Shown: positions 9,083-18,581, numbered from the stretch's first letter. The stretch is 64,000 nucleotides of DNA from Streptosporangium sandarakinum (GCF_013409935.1 NZ_JACCCO010000001.1:2542001-2606000); one strand, 5' to 3'. The notes: generated by a model from the letters alone, not told the origin. Numbers and translations are program-made.

Positions 9083-10062
9083 CGCCCGCCCCCGTTCCGC
9101 CCGGCGGGGGCGCTCTCGTGGTGCCCGGCCGCCAGCCGCAGGAAGACGTCCTCCAGGTGGCCGGTGCGGACCTCGATGTGCCGGGCGTCGAGCCCGGCGA
9201 CGACGCGGACGACCTCGTCGGTGTCGGAGGTGGTGACCGTCACCCGTCCGCCCTCCGCCGAGACGCCGGTGACGCACTCCAGCGCCGAGACGGCGGCCAG
9301 GTCGGCGCCGGTCTCGAAGGACACCTCGTGGGCCGCGCCCAGCCGGTGGACCAGCTCACGGGGGGTGCCCAGGGCGACCATCCGGCCGCCGACGACGATG
9401 CCGACGCGGTCGCAGAGCTCGGTGGCCTCCGTCATGTCGTGCGTGGTGAGCAGGACCGTGGTGCCCTCGGCGCGCTCGGCCCTGATCAGCTCCCACAGCT
9501 GCTGGCGGGCCTGCGGGTCGAGCCCGGCCGCGGGCTCGTCGAGGACGAGCACCTCGGGGTTGGCGATCACCGCGACACCGAGCAGGAGCCGGCGGCGCTG
9601 GCCTCCGGAGAGGGCCTTGACGCGCGTCCCGGCCTGCTCCTCCAGCCCGATGCGCCGGAGCGTGCCGGCCACGGTGCGGGGCGCGGCGTGCAGGGACGCC
9701 CACAGCCGCAGGGTCTCCGTCACGGTCAGCGTGGCGAAGAGCGCCCCCTCCTGGGGCTGAACGCTCACCCGCCGGACGAACTCCGCCCGGTCGCGCAGCG
9801 GGTCGAGGCCGAGCACCCTGATCCGGCCCTCGGTCGGCTCCCTGAGGCCGACCAGGCACTCCACCGTGGTCGTCTTGCCCGCGCCGTTGGGGCCGAGCAG
9901 GCCGAAGACCTCCCCGGCGGGCACGGTCAGGTTCAGGCCACCGACGGCGAGGTGGGCACCGTAGGCCTTCACCAGGCCGTCGATCGTTATCGCGGTTTCC
10001 TGGTCTGGACTCGCGGGTGACTCCGTGCGCTCGGCACGTGTCCCGCTGTCGAGCATTGTCAT
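9079..10062 (-). CDS. ABC transporter ATP-binding protein (peptide export)
   Basis: A protein of 327 residues from ATG 10062, chosen because GGGAGAG lies 8 bases upstream (a GTG at 10077 is the longest in-frame start). Walker A GPNGAGKTTT, signature LSGGQRRRL, Walker B VLVLDEPAAGLDP and switch His in TTHDMTEA are all present, so it should hydrolyse ATP. A C-terminal domain of about 80 residues follows, as in daunorubicin-resistance-type ATPases. First gene of the RiPP operon as seen; nine downstream genes follow with overlaps or short gaps, so it likely lies near the operon promoter. Confidence 0.88.
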   Translation of the reverse strand: MTMLDSGTRAERTESPASPDQETAITIDGLVKAYGAHLAVGGLNLTVPAGEVFGLLGPNGAGKTTTVECLVGLREPTEGRIRVLGLDPLRDRAEFVRRVSVQPQEGALFATLTVTETLRLWASLHAAPRTVAGTLRRIGLEEQAGTRVKALSGGQRRRLLLGVAVIANPEVLVLDEPAAGLDPQARQQLWELIRAERAEGTTVLLTTHDMTEATELCDRVGIVVGGRMVALGTPRELVHRLGAAHEVSFETGADLAAVSALECVTGVSAEGGRVTVTTSDTDEVVRVVAGLDARHIEVRTGHLEDVFLRLAAGHHESAPAGRNGGGR

Positions 10063-10109
10063 GCCGTTCTCTCCCACTGCCGGGACCGTTTGCTTGATCT
10101 CTGGCTGTG

Positions 10110-10115
10110 AGAGTA
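10110..10115 (-). promoter_or_regulatory. Possible -10 box of the RiPP operon
   Basis: TACTCT on the minus strand, 47 bases before the ABC ATPase start. No convincing -35 box is seen at 17-18 bases; the A-rich stretch GTGAAAACGGCGGGAAAAT further up could belong to another sigma factor. Weak call. Confidence 0.25.
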
Positions 10116-10246
10116 GGAGCGGCTGATTTCACGGCGATTTTCCCGCCGTTTTCACCGGCTTCCCCGTCGTTTCCGCCGATGCCGGCCGACGCGCCCGGCC
10201 GTCTCCCGTACGGCGGACGGCCGGGCGCCCTCGGCCGCTCCCGGGG

Positions 10247-10813
10247 TCAGGTCCTGGGGTCGGCCGGTTTGACGAGGGTGGCGTAGACGATGACGTTGTC
10301 GCGGTACTCGTGGCTGTCCCAGTCGAAGTCCCCGCCGCAGGTGATCAGCCGCAGGCCGTCCTGGAGGTAGACCTTGTCGGCCGGGAAACGGTCCTTGCTC
10401 ACCCGTTCGACGGAGTCCACCCGGTACTGGGCGACCTCGCCGTCGCTGCGCCTGACCTTGACGACCTGCCCCTCGCGGATGTCCTTGAGCCGGTAGAAGA
10501 CCGCGGGGTCGGTCTTGGTGTCCACGTGCCCGAGGATCACCGCGGGGCCCTCGTCGCCGGGCACCGCGGTGTCCTTGACCCAGCCCGCCGCGTTCGGCTT
10601 GTCGTACGGCGGGAGCTCGACCTCGCCGTTCTTGACCCCGAGCTTCATCAGGGGCGCCTTGATGCCCAGCGAGGGGATCTCCACGCGTTCGGGCACCACC
10701 GTGTCGCGGATGTCCGGGACGTCCACGTCGGCGCCCCGGTGGAAGAGCACCATGACGAAGCCGGTGACGATTCCGGCGGTGATGACGCGTGACCAGCGGG
10801 TGGGGGCGGCCAT
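10247..10813 (-). CDS. Class F sortase
   Basis: A protein of 188 residues with an N-terminal membrane anchor (SRVITAGIVTGFVMVLF) and a sortase fold. Catalytic His in ILGHVDTKTDPAVF, Cys in LITCGGDFDW and Arg in EYRDNVIVYA are all present. Class F sortases of actinobacteria are short transpeptidases. It starts 6 bases after the end of the lipobox protein gene, so the two are co-transcribed. No LPXTG-like sorting signal is seen in this window, so its substrate is unknown. Confidence 0.9.
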   Translation of the reverse strand: MAAPTRWSRVITAGIVTGFVMVLFHRGADVDVPDIRDTVVPERVEIPSLGIKAPLMKLGVKNGEVELPPYDKPNAAGWVKDTAVPGDEGPAVILGHVDTKTDPAVFYRLKDIREGQVVKVRRSDGEVAQYRVDSVERVSKDRFPADKVYLQDGLRLITCGGDFDWDSHEYRDNVIVYATLVKPADPRT

Positions 10814-10819
10814 CGGCGG

Positions 10820-11533
10820 TTACGGGCGGCGACGCCGGGCGATCACGACCCCCGTGCCGCCCAGCAGGGCGGCGGCCAGCAGCACCCCGGGCACCCCGAG
10901 CGGCGTGCCGTCGTCCTCCGGGCCACCGGCCGCGGTGCCGCCGCCGCCGGTGGAGGGCGCGCGGGTGCTGATGACGGTCCGGGTCGGCCGGGGCTTCGGC
11001 TTGCGGGTCGGCTCGTCGGACGCCTCCTCGCTGGGTTCCGCGGTGGGCTTGGCGCTGGGCTTGGCGTCGCCCACCACCCGGAGGCTCGCCTTGCCGGTGT
11101 CGTTGGTGCCCTCGCACCGGGCGTTGACCTCGTAGACGCCGGCCGCGGTGCCGGGGGCCACGGTGGCCTGGCCCCGGACCCACGGCCGCGCGGTCGGCGC
11201 GGCGCTCGACGAGGGGGCGGGACTGGGCGTGACCAGGATCGGGTCGAGGGTCACCGCGGTGCGGAAGATCCGGGACGACCCGGTGCCGCGGTGCTCGGGT
11301 CCGCCCTGGGGGATCGGGCAGTTGGCCAGGATCCACACCTTCTGCCCGGCCTTCACCCGGGCAGGCTGGAGCTGGACCTCGATGTCACCCCTGCTGACGG
11401 ACGTCTGCGACGCCGCGGGCGAGGTGGTCGCCCCCGACCCCGAGTCCGCCTCGGCCGTGCATCCGGTCACCCCGAGAAGAGTGAGGCCGCCCAGAGTGGC
11501 CCCCAGAACCGCGGCATGCTTGACGCTTGGCAC
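10820..11533 (-). CDS. Lipobox-bearing protein with C-terminal membrane anchor
   Basis: A protein of 237 residues. N-terminal signal with lipobox (LTLLGVTGCTAEADSG, Cys about 22), then an extracytoplasmic domain with paired-Cys regions (VWILANCPIPQGG, VNARCEGTNDT), a Pro/Thr/Lys-rich stalk (SEEASDEPTRKPKPRPTRT) and a C-terminal helix GVLLAAALLGGTGVVIA followed by RRRRP. A GTG start at 11533 with GGAG seven bases upstream is preferred. The C-terminal anchor and basic tail look like sortase substrates or stalked surface proteins, but the preceding residues (GTPLGVPG) are not a clear LPXTG. Upstream of and co-directional with the sortase. Function unknown. Confidence 0.7.
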   Translation of the reverse strand: MPSVKHAAVLGATLGGLTLLGVTGCTAEADSGSGATTSPAASQTSVSRGDIEVQLQPARVKAGQKVWILANCPIPQGGPEHRGTGSSRIFRTAVTLDPILVTPSPAPSSSAAPTARPWVRGQATVAPGTAAGVYEVNARCEGTNDTGKASLRVVGDAKPSAKPTAEPSEEASDEPTRKPKPRPTRTVISTRAPSTGGGGTAAGGPEDDGTPLGVPGVLLAAALLGGTGVVIARRRRP

Positions 11534-11674
11534 CGTCGCACTCCACTTCCCACTCCGGCCGACGACCCTCGCCCGGCACCACTGCACCTGTTCCCCTTAA
11601 AACAAGGGCAAACCCGCTTGGGACAATCATTGATCCATACCAACTGGGACGCGGAGCGGACGCGCGAGGTTCCG

Positions 11675-12118
11675 TCAGACGACGCCCTCCCACCGGGCGC
11701 CGACCCCGCGCAGCCGTACGGCACGCTCCTCGCCGGTCTCGCCGCGCTCGATGGAGATCTCCAGCCGGTCCTCGGCCAGGCCCTCGACCAGGCCCTCACC
11801 CCACTCCACGACCGTCACCGACTCCTCCAGCGAGGCGTCGAGATCGAGGTCGTCGACCTCCAGGTCGCCGCCCAGCCGGTAGGCGTCCACGTGCACGAGC
11901 GCCGGGCCCCCGGACAGCGAGGGGTGCACCCGGGCGATGACGAAGGTCGGCGAGGTGATGGGGCCGCGCACCTTGAGCCCGTCCGCGATCCCCTGGACCA
12001 GGGTCGTCTTGCCCGCGCCCAGCGGCCCGGACAGCACCGCCAGGTCGCCCGGGCGCAGCAGCCCGGCCAGCTCCCTGCCGAGCTCCCGCATCTCCTCGGC
12101 GGTCGCCGCGATTCTCAC
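11675..12118 (-). CDS. tsaE: tRNA t6A biosynthesis ATPase TsaE
   Basis: A protein of 147 residues with Walker A GPLGAGKTTLVQGIADGL, the switch ITSPTFVIARVH, VHVDAYRLGG and the C-terminal VVEWGEGLVEGLAEDRLEI, all diagnostic of TsaE (YjeE). It works with TsaB and TsaD to add threonylcarbamoyl to A37 of ANN-decoding tRNAs. GTG start at 12118. In related actinomycetes tsaB, rimI and tsaD follow directly; here a lipobox protein, a sortase and the RiPP cluster follow instead. Confidence 0.93.
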   Translation of the reverse strand: MRIAATAEEMRELGRELAGLLRPGDLAVLSGPLGAGKTTLVQGIADGLKVRGPITSPTFVIARVHPSLSGGPALVHVDAYRLGGDLEVDDLDLDASLEESVTVVEWGEGLVEGLAEDRLEISIERGETGEERAVRLRGVGARWEGVV

Positions 12119-12175
12119 TTCTCGATCAACTCCCCTGCGATGGTCGCGTCCTGCGGACCGCGCCCGGTGGCCCGG

Positions 12176-13318
12176 TCACCCGCGCGGGCCCCCGGCACCG
12201 TCGCCGCCGTCGCCGCCGGCCTCGGCGGTCCTGTCGGCCTCGGCGGCGTTGGCGGCGGCCTCGTCGGCGAGGGCCCGCTTGATCAGGTCGCGCAGTGCGT
12301 CGTTGACCACGGTAGGCCGTTCGAGCTGGACCAGGTGCGAGCTGTCGGGAACCTCGGTGAACTGGGCGCGGGGCAGCGCAGCCGCCATGGCCTTGCTGTG
12401 GTCCACCGGCGTCAGCCAGTCCTTGTCCCCCACGATGATGGAGGTCGGCACGTCGTCCAGCACTCCCAGGGCGGCCAGCTTGTCGTGGGCCATCAGCGCC
12501 GGGTAGAAGTCGGCGATCACCTCGAACGGGGTGGAGCGGATCATCGACTCGACGAAGTCCACCACCGTGGGGCTGACGTTGGTGGCGTCGCCGAAGCCCA
12601 GGTGGCGCAGCATCAGGAAGGCCAGGTCGTTGGCCGCCTCCCGGCCGCGGTCCACCAGCGCGCCCCGGCGGCCCAGCAGCGAGACCGTGCCCGGCGTGAC
12701 CGTGTGCACGACCCTGGCCAGCAGGGCGGGCAGTCCCAGGGAGACCTCGCCCAGCCTGCCGGCGGAGGTGGAGATCAGCGCGACCCCCCTGATCTTCTCC
12801 TCGAACAGCTCGGGATGGCGGTCGGCCAGCGCCATGATCGTCATGCCGCCCATGGAGTGGCCCACCAGCACGCACGGGCCGGGCACCAGCTCTTCGATCA
12901 CTTCGGCGAGGTCCTCGCCCAGCCGGTCGATGAGGGAGCCGTGGTCGTCGACCGGCGCGCGCGGCGAGCGTCCGTGGGAGCGCTGGTCCCACAGCACCAT
13001 CCGGTAGGAGTCGAGCAGGTCGCGCCGCTGGTAGTGCCAGGAGTCGAGGTTGAGGGTGTAGCCGTGACAGAGCACCACGGTCAGCGGGGCGTCCTCGGGG
13101 CCGTCGACCTCGGCGTGCAGGACGAGGCCGTCGGAGGCGGTGACCGCGGCGGACCGTCCGCGCAGCTCGCCGAACGGCTCGCCGGCCTCCAGGTCGGGCC
13201 GGAGCCTGATGCGGCCGATGGCGTAGCGCTTGGCGAAGGCCGCGGCGGCCACCCCGGCGGACGCGGCGCCGACGAGCGCGCCGGCGACCCCCACCCTTCG
13301 CCGTGTGGCAGTGCTCAT
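12176..13318 (-). CDS. Alpha/beta hydrolase
   Basis: A protein of 380 residues with a short hydrophobic N-terminus and an alpha/beta-hydrolase core. VVLCHGYTLNLDSWHYQ is the oxyanion-hole region, VLVGHSMGGMTIMALA carries the nucleophile Ser, and the late His is likely in PDSSHLVQLERP. Substrate not deducible. Genes of this type are usual between alr and tsaE in actinomycetes. ATG 13318 chosen; a GTG at 13342 is also in frame. A low-complexity Ala/Gly tail ends the protein. Confidence 0.85.
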   Translation of the reverse strand: MSTATRRRVGVAGALVGAASAGVAAAAFAKRYAIGRIRLRPDLEAGEPFGELRGRSAAVTASDGLVLHAEVDGPEDAPLTVVLCHGYTLNLDSWHYQRRDLLDSYRMVLWDQRSHGRSPRAPVDDHGSLIDRLGEDLAEVIEELVPGPCVLVGHSMGGMTIMALADRHPELFEEKIRGVALISTSAGRLGEVSLGLPALLARVVHTVTPGTVSLLGRRGALVDRGREAANDLAFLMLRHLGFGDATNVSPTVVDFVESMIRSTPFEVIADFYPALMAHDKLAALGVLDDVPTSIIVGDKDWLTPVDHSKAMAAALPRAQFTEVPDSSHLVQLERPTVVNDALRDLIKRALADEAAANAAEADRTAEAGGDGGDGAGGPRG

Positions 13319-13338
13319 ACGACCCCCTGACGTGCCTC

Positions 13339-14466
13339 TCACCGGTGAACGCGCGGGACCCGCGAACCGATCCGGGTCACGATCTCATACGAGATCGTGC
13401 CGAGGGAATCCGCCCATTCCTGGGCGGTCGGCTCGCCGCGCGAGCCATCGCCGAACAGGATCACCTCGTCGCCCTCGGCCAGCGGGTCGTCCCCCACGTC
13501 GATCATGAACTGGTCCATGCAGACCCGTCCGGCGATGCGGCGGCGTCGCCCACCCGCCATCACCTCCGCCCGATTTGTCGCATATCGCAGAACGCCGTCC
13601 GCATACCCGAGGGGTACCAGTCCAAGCGTGGTCTCGCGATCCGTGACATAAAGGTGTCCGTAGGACACCCCGGTTCCGGCCGGAACCCGCTTGGTCAGCG
13701 CGATCCGCGCGGTCAGGGTCATCGCCGGGCGGAGACCGAAATCCCCGAGCCCGGGCACCGGGCTCAGGCCGTAGACCGCGATGCCGGGGCGGACCATGTC
13801 GTAGCGCGCCTGCGGCAGCGTCAGCGTCGCCGCCGAGTTGGCGATGTGCCGGATCACGTGGGACCCCGCGGCGCCCGCCTTCTCCGCCAGGGCCAGCGCG
13901 TCGTCGAAGACGGCGAGCTGGGACTCGACCGACGGGTGCCCCGGATCGTCGGCGCAGGCGAGGTGCGACCAGATCCCGACGATCTCGATCGTCCCCTCGG
14001 CCTGACGGGCCAGGGCCCGGTCGAGCAGCGCGGGCCAGTCGCCGAACGCCGCGCCGCCACGCGACAGACCGGTGTCGATCTTCAGGTGCACCCGGGCGAC
14101 CCGGCCGGCGCGGACCGCCGCCTCGGCGATCCGGTCCACCAGGCCGGGGACCGCCGCCGACAGCTCCACGTCCCGGCCGACCGCCTCGTCCAGCGGCTCC
14201 CCGGGCGTGATGATCCACGCCAGGACCGGCGCGGTGACGCCGGCGTCGCGCAGTGCGAGGGCCTCGCGGATCTGGGCGGTGCCCAGCCGGGCGGCCCCGC
14301 CCTCCAGCGCGGCCAGCGCGCTGGCGGCCATGCCGTGCCCGTAACCGTCGGCCTTGACCACGGCCATGACCTCCGCCCCGGGGGCCCGGCCGGCCAGCAG
14401 GGCGACGTTGTCCCGGATCGCGGAGAGGTCCACCCGCGCCTCGGCGGGCGTCGTCGGGAAATTCAT
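13339..14466 (-). CDS. alr: Alanine racemase
   Basis: A protein of 375 residues. The PLP-lysine motif AVVKADGYGHGM lies near residue 35, and the catalytic Tyr is in GVSYGHLYVTDRETT. SRGG and the closing RVCMDQFMIDVGDD also fit. It makes D-alanine from L-alanine for cell wall synthesis. The ATG overlaps the stop of the nnrD/E gene (ATGA), and the alpha/beta hydrolase follows 20 bases later, so the genes form one operon. Confidence 0.95.
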   Translation of the reverse strand: MNFPTTPAEARVDLSAIRDNVALLAGRAPGAEVMAVVKADGYGHGMAASALAALEGGAARLGTAQIREALALRDAGVTAPVLAWIITPGEPLDEAVGRDVELSAAVPGLVDRIAEAAVRAGRVARVHLKIDTGLSRGGAAFGDWPALLDRALARQAEGTIEIVGIWSHLACADDPGHPSVESQLAVFDDALALAEKAGAAGSHVIRHIANSAATLTLPQARYDMVRPGIAVYGLSPVPGLGDFGLRPAMTLTARIALTKRVPAGTGVSYGHLYVTDRETTLGLVPLGYADGVLRYATNRAEVMAGGRRRRIAGRVCMDQFMIDVGDDPLAEGDEVILFGDGSRGEPTAQEWADSLGTISYEIVTRIGSRVPRVHR

Positions 14467-16097
14467 CTTTCCAGTTTGGCAGCTCTGTCGTCCTCCCCGA
14501 GCCGGTCCATGACCTCCCTGGCCGCCCCCGGGACGCCCGAAAGGACGTCCCACGCCGAGACCGGCCCGTTCCGCCCGGCCAGCCCGTGCAGGTACGCCGC
14601 GCAGGAGGCCGCGTCGTACGGTCCCAGCCCGGCGGCCAGCAGCGCGCCCGCGACCCCGGCCAGCACGTCGCCGGTGCCCGCGGTGGCCAGCCACGAGCTG
14701 CCGGTGAGGTTGATCCTGACCGGACGCTCGTCCTCGGCGACCACGGTGGTCGAGCCCTTCAGCAGGGTCGTCACGCCCAGCTCGTCCGCGGCCCGCCGCG
14801 CGTACTCCACCCGGCGGGCCTCGATCCGCGACCGCGGCACGTCCAGCAGCCGCGACAGCTCGCCCGCGTGCGGGGTGATCAGCACCGGCGCGGAGCGGCG
14901 CAGCAGCGACCGGTTCTCGGCGACCAGCGTCAGGCCGTCGGCGTCCACCAGCACCGGGACGTCGCTCGCCAGCACCGAGCGGGCGACGGCGAGCGCCTCC
15001 GGGCCGGTGCCCAGGCCGGGCCCGAGCACCCACGCCTGCACCCGCCCCACCTCGCCGACACCCTCGCCCGGTTCGAGCGGGGTGATGACGACCTCGGGCC
15101 AGCGCGCCCGTACCTGGGCCACCGGCTCGGCGGGGCCCGCGTAGCGGACCATGCCCGCCCCGGCCCGCACCGCCCCGCCCACGGCCAGCACCGCCGCGCC
15201 GGTGTAGCGGTGGCTTCCGGCCGCGACGCCCACGACCCCCCGGCGGTACTTGTCGGACTCCACCCCCGGCCGAGGCAGCATCAGCGCCACGTCGGCGTCG
15301 GTGAGCGCCGACGCCCCGGGGTCGGGGAGGTACGGTCCCAGCCCGATGTCCACCAGCTCCACCCGGCCGGCGCGGGCCGCGCCCGGGTCGGTGAGCAGGC
15401 CGATCTTGCGGGCCCCGGACGTGACGGTGACGTCCGCCCGGACCGCCGGCCCGTCGACCCGCCCGGTGCTCGCGTCCACCCCGCTCGGCACGTCCACCGC
15501 GACCACCGTCGCGGGCCCCTCGGCGGCCAGCCGGGCCAGGGTCGCGTACGGCTCGCGCAGCGCGCCCGTCCCGCCGATCCCCACCAGCCCGTCCACCACG
15601 AGGTCGGCTCCGTCGAGGAGGCGCCGCACCCCGGCGCCCACCGCCGGGCCCTTCGCCGGACCCCGCACGGAGCCCTTCCCGGACCCCCGCGCGGGGTCCG
15701 TCGTGGAGTCCGCCGCGGAGTCCCGCGCGGGGTCCGCCGTCCCACCGCCCGCCGGGGCCGCCGGGGCCTCCCCGGCCGCGCCGCCGAGGTCCGTCACCCG
15801 GCCCCCGGCCCGCCGCAGGGCCGCGAGCCCGCCCTCGTGGGCCCGCGCCCCGGCCAGCACGGCGTGCACCCGGGCGCCCCTGGCGGCGAGCCGCGCCCCG
15901 GCGTACAGGGCGTCGCCGCCGTTGTCGCCGCCGCCGGCCAGCACCACGACGCGGGAGCCGTACACCCTCCCGAGGGCTCCGGCGCAGACGACCGCGAGGC
16001 CCGCGGCGGCCCGCTCCATGAGCGTCCCCTCGGGCAGCTTCGCCATGAGCGCCGCCTCGGCGGCCCTTATCTGATCGGAGGTGTACGCGGTCAGCAT
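14463..16097 (-). CDS. Bifunctional NAD(P)HX epimerase/dehydratase
   Basis: A protein of 544 residues repairing hydrated NADH/NADPH. The N-terminal half is a YjeF_N epimerase (VVVLAGGGDNGGDALYAG near residue 50, DVPSGVDASTGRVDGPAV further on). The C-terminal half is an ADP/ATP-dependent dehydratase (LITPHAGELSRLL, GSSWLATAGTGDVLAGVAGA). Between them sits a low-complexity insertion of about 40 residues rich in Ala, Asp, Gly and Pro (ADPARDSAADSTTDPARG), not usual for the family. ATG 16097 chosen. Overlaps alr. Confidence 0.92.
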   Translation of the reverse strand: MLTAYTSDQIRAAEAALMAKLPEGTLMERAAAGLAVVCAGALGRVYGSRVVVLAGGGDNGGDALYAGARLAARGARVHAVLAGARAHEGGLAALRRAGGRVTDLGGAAGEAPAAPAGGGTADPARDSAADSTTDPARGSGKGSVRGPAKGPAVGAGVRRLLDGADLVVDGLVGIGGTGALREPYATLARLAAEGPATVVAVDVPSGVDASTGRVDGPAVRADVTVTSGARKIGLLTDPGAARAGRVELVDIGLGPYLPDPGASALTDADVALMLPRPGVESDKYRRGVVGVAAGSHRYTGAAVLAVGGAVRAGAGMVRYAGPAEPVAQVRARWPEVVITPLEPGEGVGEVGRVQAWVLGPGLGTGPEALAVARSVLASDVPVLVDADGLTLVAENRSLLRRSAPVLITPHAGELSRLLDVPRSRIEARRVEYARRAADELGVTTLLKGSTTVVAEDERPVRINLTGSSWLATAGTGDVLAGVAGALLAAGLGPYDAASCAAYLHGLAGRNGPVSAWDVLSGVPGAAREVMDRLGEDDRAAKLER

Positions 16098-16287
16098 GGC
16101 TCCGACGCTATCCCGCGGCGATCTCCGGCGCATGCTCCGGCACGACCCGCCGTACGGCCGGCCCGCCGTCACCCGGCCCCGTGTCCCGCCGCGTCCGTTC
16201 CGCCCACGCGGCCCTGCGGTCCGCGGCGTTCCCGCCCCGCGCCGCCGCGCCGTACGGCCGGCCCGCCGGCCGGCCGGCCGGCCGCGG
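16098..16287. repeat. GC-rich spacer with 19-bp direct repeats
   Basis: A 190-bp gap between the nnrD/E gene and acpS. CCGTACGGCCGGCCCGCCG occurs at 16150-16168 and again at 16250-16268; the last part becomes a run of GGCC units. No gene is seen. Confidence 0.6.
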
Positions 16288-16638
16288 TCAGGCCTCGGCG
16301 ATCACGTAGGCGATGGCCACGCCCCCGTCGTGGGTCAGCGAGAGGTGCCAGCGCCCCACGCCCAGTTGTTCCGCGACCTCGGCGACCCGGCCGCTGACGT
16401 GCAGTTCCGGGCGGCCGTGCGCGCCGCGGCGCACCTCGGCCTCCAGGTGGTCCAGCCCCGGCGGGGCGCCGAGCGCCTTGGCCACCGCCTCCTTGGCCGC
16501 GAACCGCGCGGCCAGGGAGGGCGTCGGCAGGTCCCGCTCGGCCTCGGTGAACACCCGCTCCCGCAGGGCGGGCGTCCGCGCCAGCGCTTTTTCGAGCCGG
16601 GCGATGTCCACGACGTCCACCCCGATGCCCACGATCAC
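16288..16638 (-). CDS. acpS: Holo-[acyl-carrier-protein] synthase
   Basis: A protein of 116 residues with [19 protein letters not shown] at the start, including the metal-binding Asp, and [15 protein letters not shown] carrying the catalytic Glu, then [18 protein letters not shown]. It transfers phosphopantetheine from CoA to acyl carrier protein. GTG start at 16638 and full family length. Confidence 0.96.
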   Translation of the reverse strand: MIVGIGVDVVDIARLEKALARTPALRERVFTEAERDLPTPSLAARFAAKEAVAKALGAPPGLDHLEAEVRRGAHGRPELHVSGRVAEVAEQLGVGRWHLSLTHDGGVAIAYVIAEA

Positions 16639-16736
16639 CGCCTCAGGCTACCGTCCGTACCCGTCTCCCGGCCGCCGCGTCACCGCGTCGCCCCGCCCGG
16701 GGCGGGCGGGGGCGGGCGGCGGCATCATGAAAAGGG

Positions 16737-18581
16737 CTACTCCACGGTGACCGACTTGGCCAGGTTGCGGGGCTGGTCGACGTCATGGCCCTTGGCGGTG
16801 GCCAGTTCGCAGGCGAAGACCTGCAGCGGCACCGCGGCCACCAGCGGCTGGAGCAGGGTCTCCACGGCGGGGACGCGGATCAGCGTGTCGGCGTAGGGCT
16901 CCACCGCGGTGTCCCCCTCCTCGGCGATGACGATGGTCCTGGCCCCGCGCGCCCGGATCTCCTGGATGTTGGACACGATCTTGTCGTGGATGACGCGCTG
17001 ACCCGACGGGGAGGGGACCACCACCACGACGGGCAGGCCCCGGTCGATCAGCGCGATCGGGCCGTGCTTCAGCTCCCCGGCCGCGAACCCCTCGGCGTGC
17101 ATGTAGGCCAGCTCCTTGAGCTTCAGCGCCCCTTCGAGGGCGACGGGGAAGCCCACGTGCCGGCCGAGGAAGAGCACGCACCGCTCGTCGGCCAGTGAGC
17201 GGGCCAGCGCGCGGACCGGCTCCATGGTCGCCAGCACCTCCTCCACCTTGGCGGGCATCCCGGCCAGCCGGTCCAGGATCTGGGTGATCTCGTCGCCGAA
17301 CTTCACCCCGCGGACCTGGGCGATGTAGAGGGCCACGAGGTAGCAGGCGACGAGCTGGGTGAGGAACGCCTTGGTGGAGGCGACGGCGATCTCCGGGCCG
17401 GCGTGCGTGTAGAGGACGGCGTCGGACTCGCGCGGGATCGTGGAGCCGTTGACGTTGCAGATGGCCAGCACCCGCGACCGCTGCTCGCGGGCGTGCCGTA
17501 CGGCCATCAGCGTGTCCATGGTCTCGCCTGACTGGCTGATCACGATGACGAGCGTGTCGCGGTTGAGGATGGGGTCGCGGTAGCGGAACTCGCTGGCCAG
17601 CTCGACCTCGCACGGGACGCGGGCCCAGTGCTCGATGGCGTACTTGGCGATGAGGCCGGCGTGGTAGGAGGTGCCGCACGCGACCACGATGATCTTGCTG
17701 ACGTCCCGCAGCTCCTGGTCCGACAGCCGCATCTCGTCCAGGGTGAGCAGCCCGTCGGAGCCGATCCTGCCGAGCAGCGTGTCGGCGACCGCCCGCGGCT
17801 GCTCGGCGATCTCCTTGAGCATGAAGTGGTCGTAGCCGCCCTTCTCGGCGGCGGAGGCGTCCCAGCCGACGTGGTAGTCACGCGTCTCGGCCGGGGCGCC
17901 GTGGAAGTCGGTGACCGTGATCCCCGGGCCGCGCAGCTCGACCACCTGGTCCTGACCCAGCTCGACGGCCTCGCGGGTGTAGGCGATGAACGCGGACACG
18001 TCCGAGCCGAGGAAGCTCTCCCCCTCGCCCCGCCCGACCACCAGCGGCGAGTTGCGGCGGGCGCCCACCACCACGTCGGGCTCGTCGGCGGACACGGCCA
18101 GCAGCGTGAACGCCCCCTCCAGCCTCCGGCACACCCGGCGCATCGCCTCGGCCAGCCCGTCGGCGGCGTGCCGCTCCAGCAGGTGCGCCACCACCTCGGT
18201 GTCGGTCTCCGACAGCAGCTTGTGCCCGTCGTCCTCCAGCTCGGCCCGGAGCTCGGCGAAGTTCTCGATGATGCCGTTGTGGATCACCGCGATCCTGGAG
18301 CGGCAGTCGGTGTGCGGGTGGGCGTTGCGGTCGGTCGGCGCGCCGTGGGTCGCCCAGCGGGTGTGCCCGATGCCGACCGTCGCCTCGGGGAGGGACCGCG
18401 ACATCAGCGCCGAGCGCAGGTTGGCCAGCTTTCCGGCCCGCTTCTCCACGGCCAGTTCCCCGCCGGGGCCGACCAGCGCGACGCCGGAGGAGTCATAGCC
18501 CCGGTACTCCAGCCGGCCCAGACCCTCGACGGCGACCTCGACCGCCGACCGGTGACCGACATATCCCACTATTCCGCACAT
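16737..18581 (-). CDS. glmS: Glutamine-fructose-6-phosphate aminotransferase
   Basis: A protein of 614 residues. Met-Cys at the start (MCGIVGYVGHRSAVEV) gives the N-terminal glutaminase nucleophile, with GHTRWATHGAPTDRNAHPH following. Two SIS domains make up the rest (VVACGTSYHAG, VISQSGETMDT, AVASTKAFLTQLVA) and the end is DVDQPRNLAKSVTVE. It makes glucosamine-6-phosphate for cell wall synthesis. Divergent from coaA. Together with glmM in this window it supplies UDP-GlcNAc precursors. Confidence 0.97.
   Translation of the reverse strand: MCGIVGYVGHRSAVEVAVEGLGRLEYRGYDSSGVALVGPGGELAVEKRAGKLANLRSALMSRSLPEATVGIGHTRWATHGAPTDRNAHPHTDCRSRIAVIHNGIIENFAELRAELEDDGHKLLSETDTEVVAHLLERHAADGLAEAMRRVCRRLEGAFTLLAVSADEPDVVVGARRNSPLVVGRGEGESFLGSDVSAFIAYTREAVELGQDQVVELRGPGITVTDFHGAPAETRDYHVGWDASAAEKGGYDHFMLKEIAEQPRAVADTLLGRIGSDGLLTLDEMRLSDQELRDVSKIIVVACGTSYHAGLIAKYAIEHWARVPCEVELASEFRYRDPILNRDTLVIVISQSGETMDTLMAVRHAREQRSRVLAICNVNGSTIPRESDAVLYTHAGPEIAVASTKAFLTQLVACYLVALYIAQVRGVKFGDEITQILDRLAGMPAKVEEVLATMEPVRALARSLADERCVLFLGRHVGFPVALEGALKLKELAYMHAEGFAAGELKHGPIALIDRGLPVVVVVPSPSGQRVIHDKIVSNIQEIRARGARTIVIAEEGDTAVEPYADTLIRVPAVETLLQPLVAAVPLQVFACELATAKGHDVDQPRNLAKSVTVE

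Noticed and set aside
10820..11533. Lipobox protein as ordinary LPXTG sortase substrate
   Set aside because: No LPXTG or LAXTG motif precedes the C-terminal helix, so it is not called a sortase substrate.
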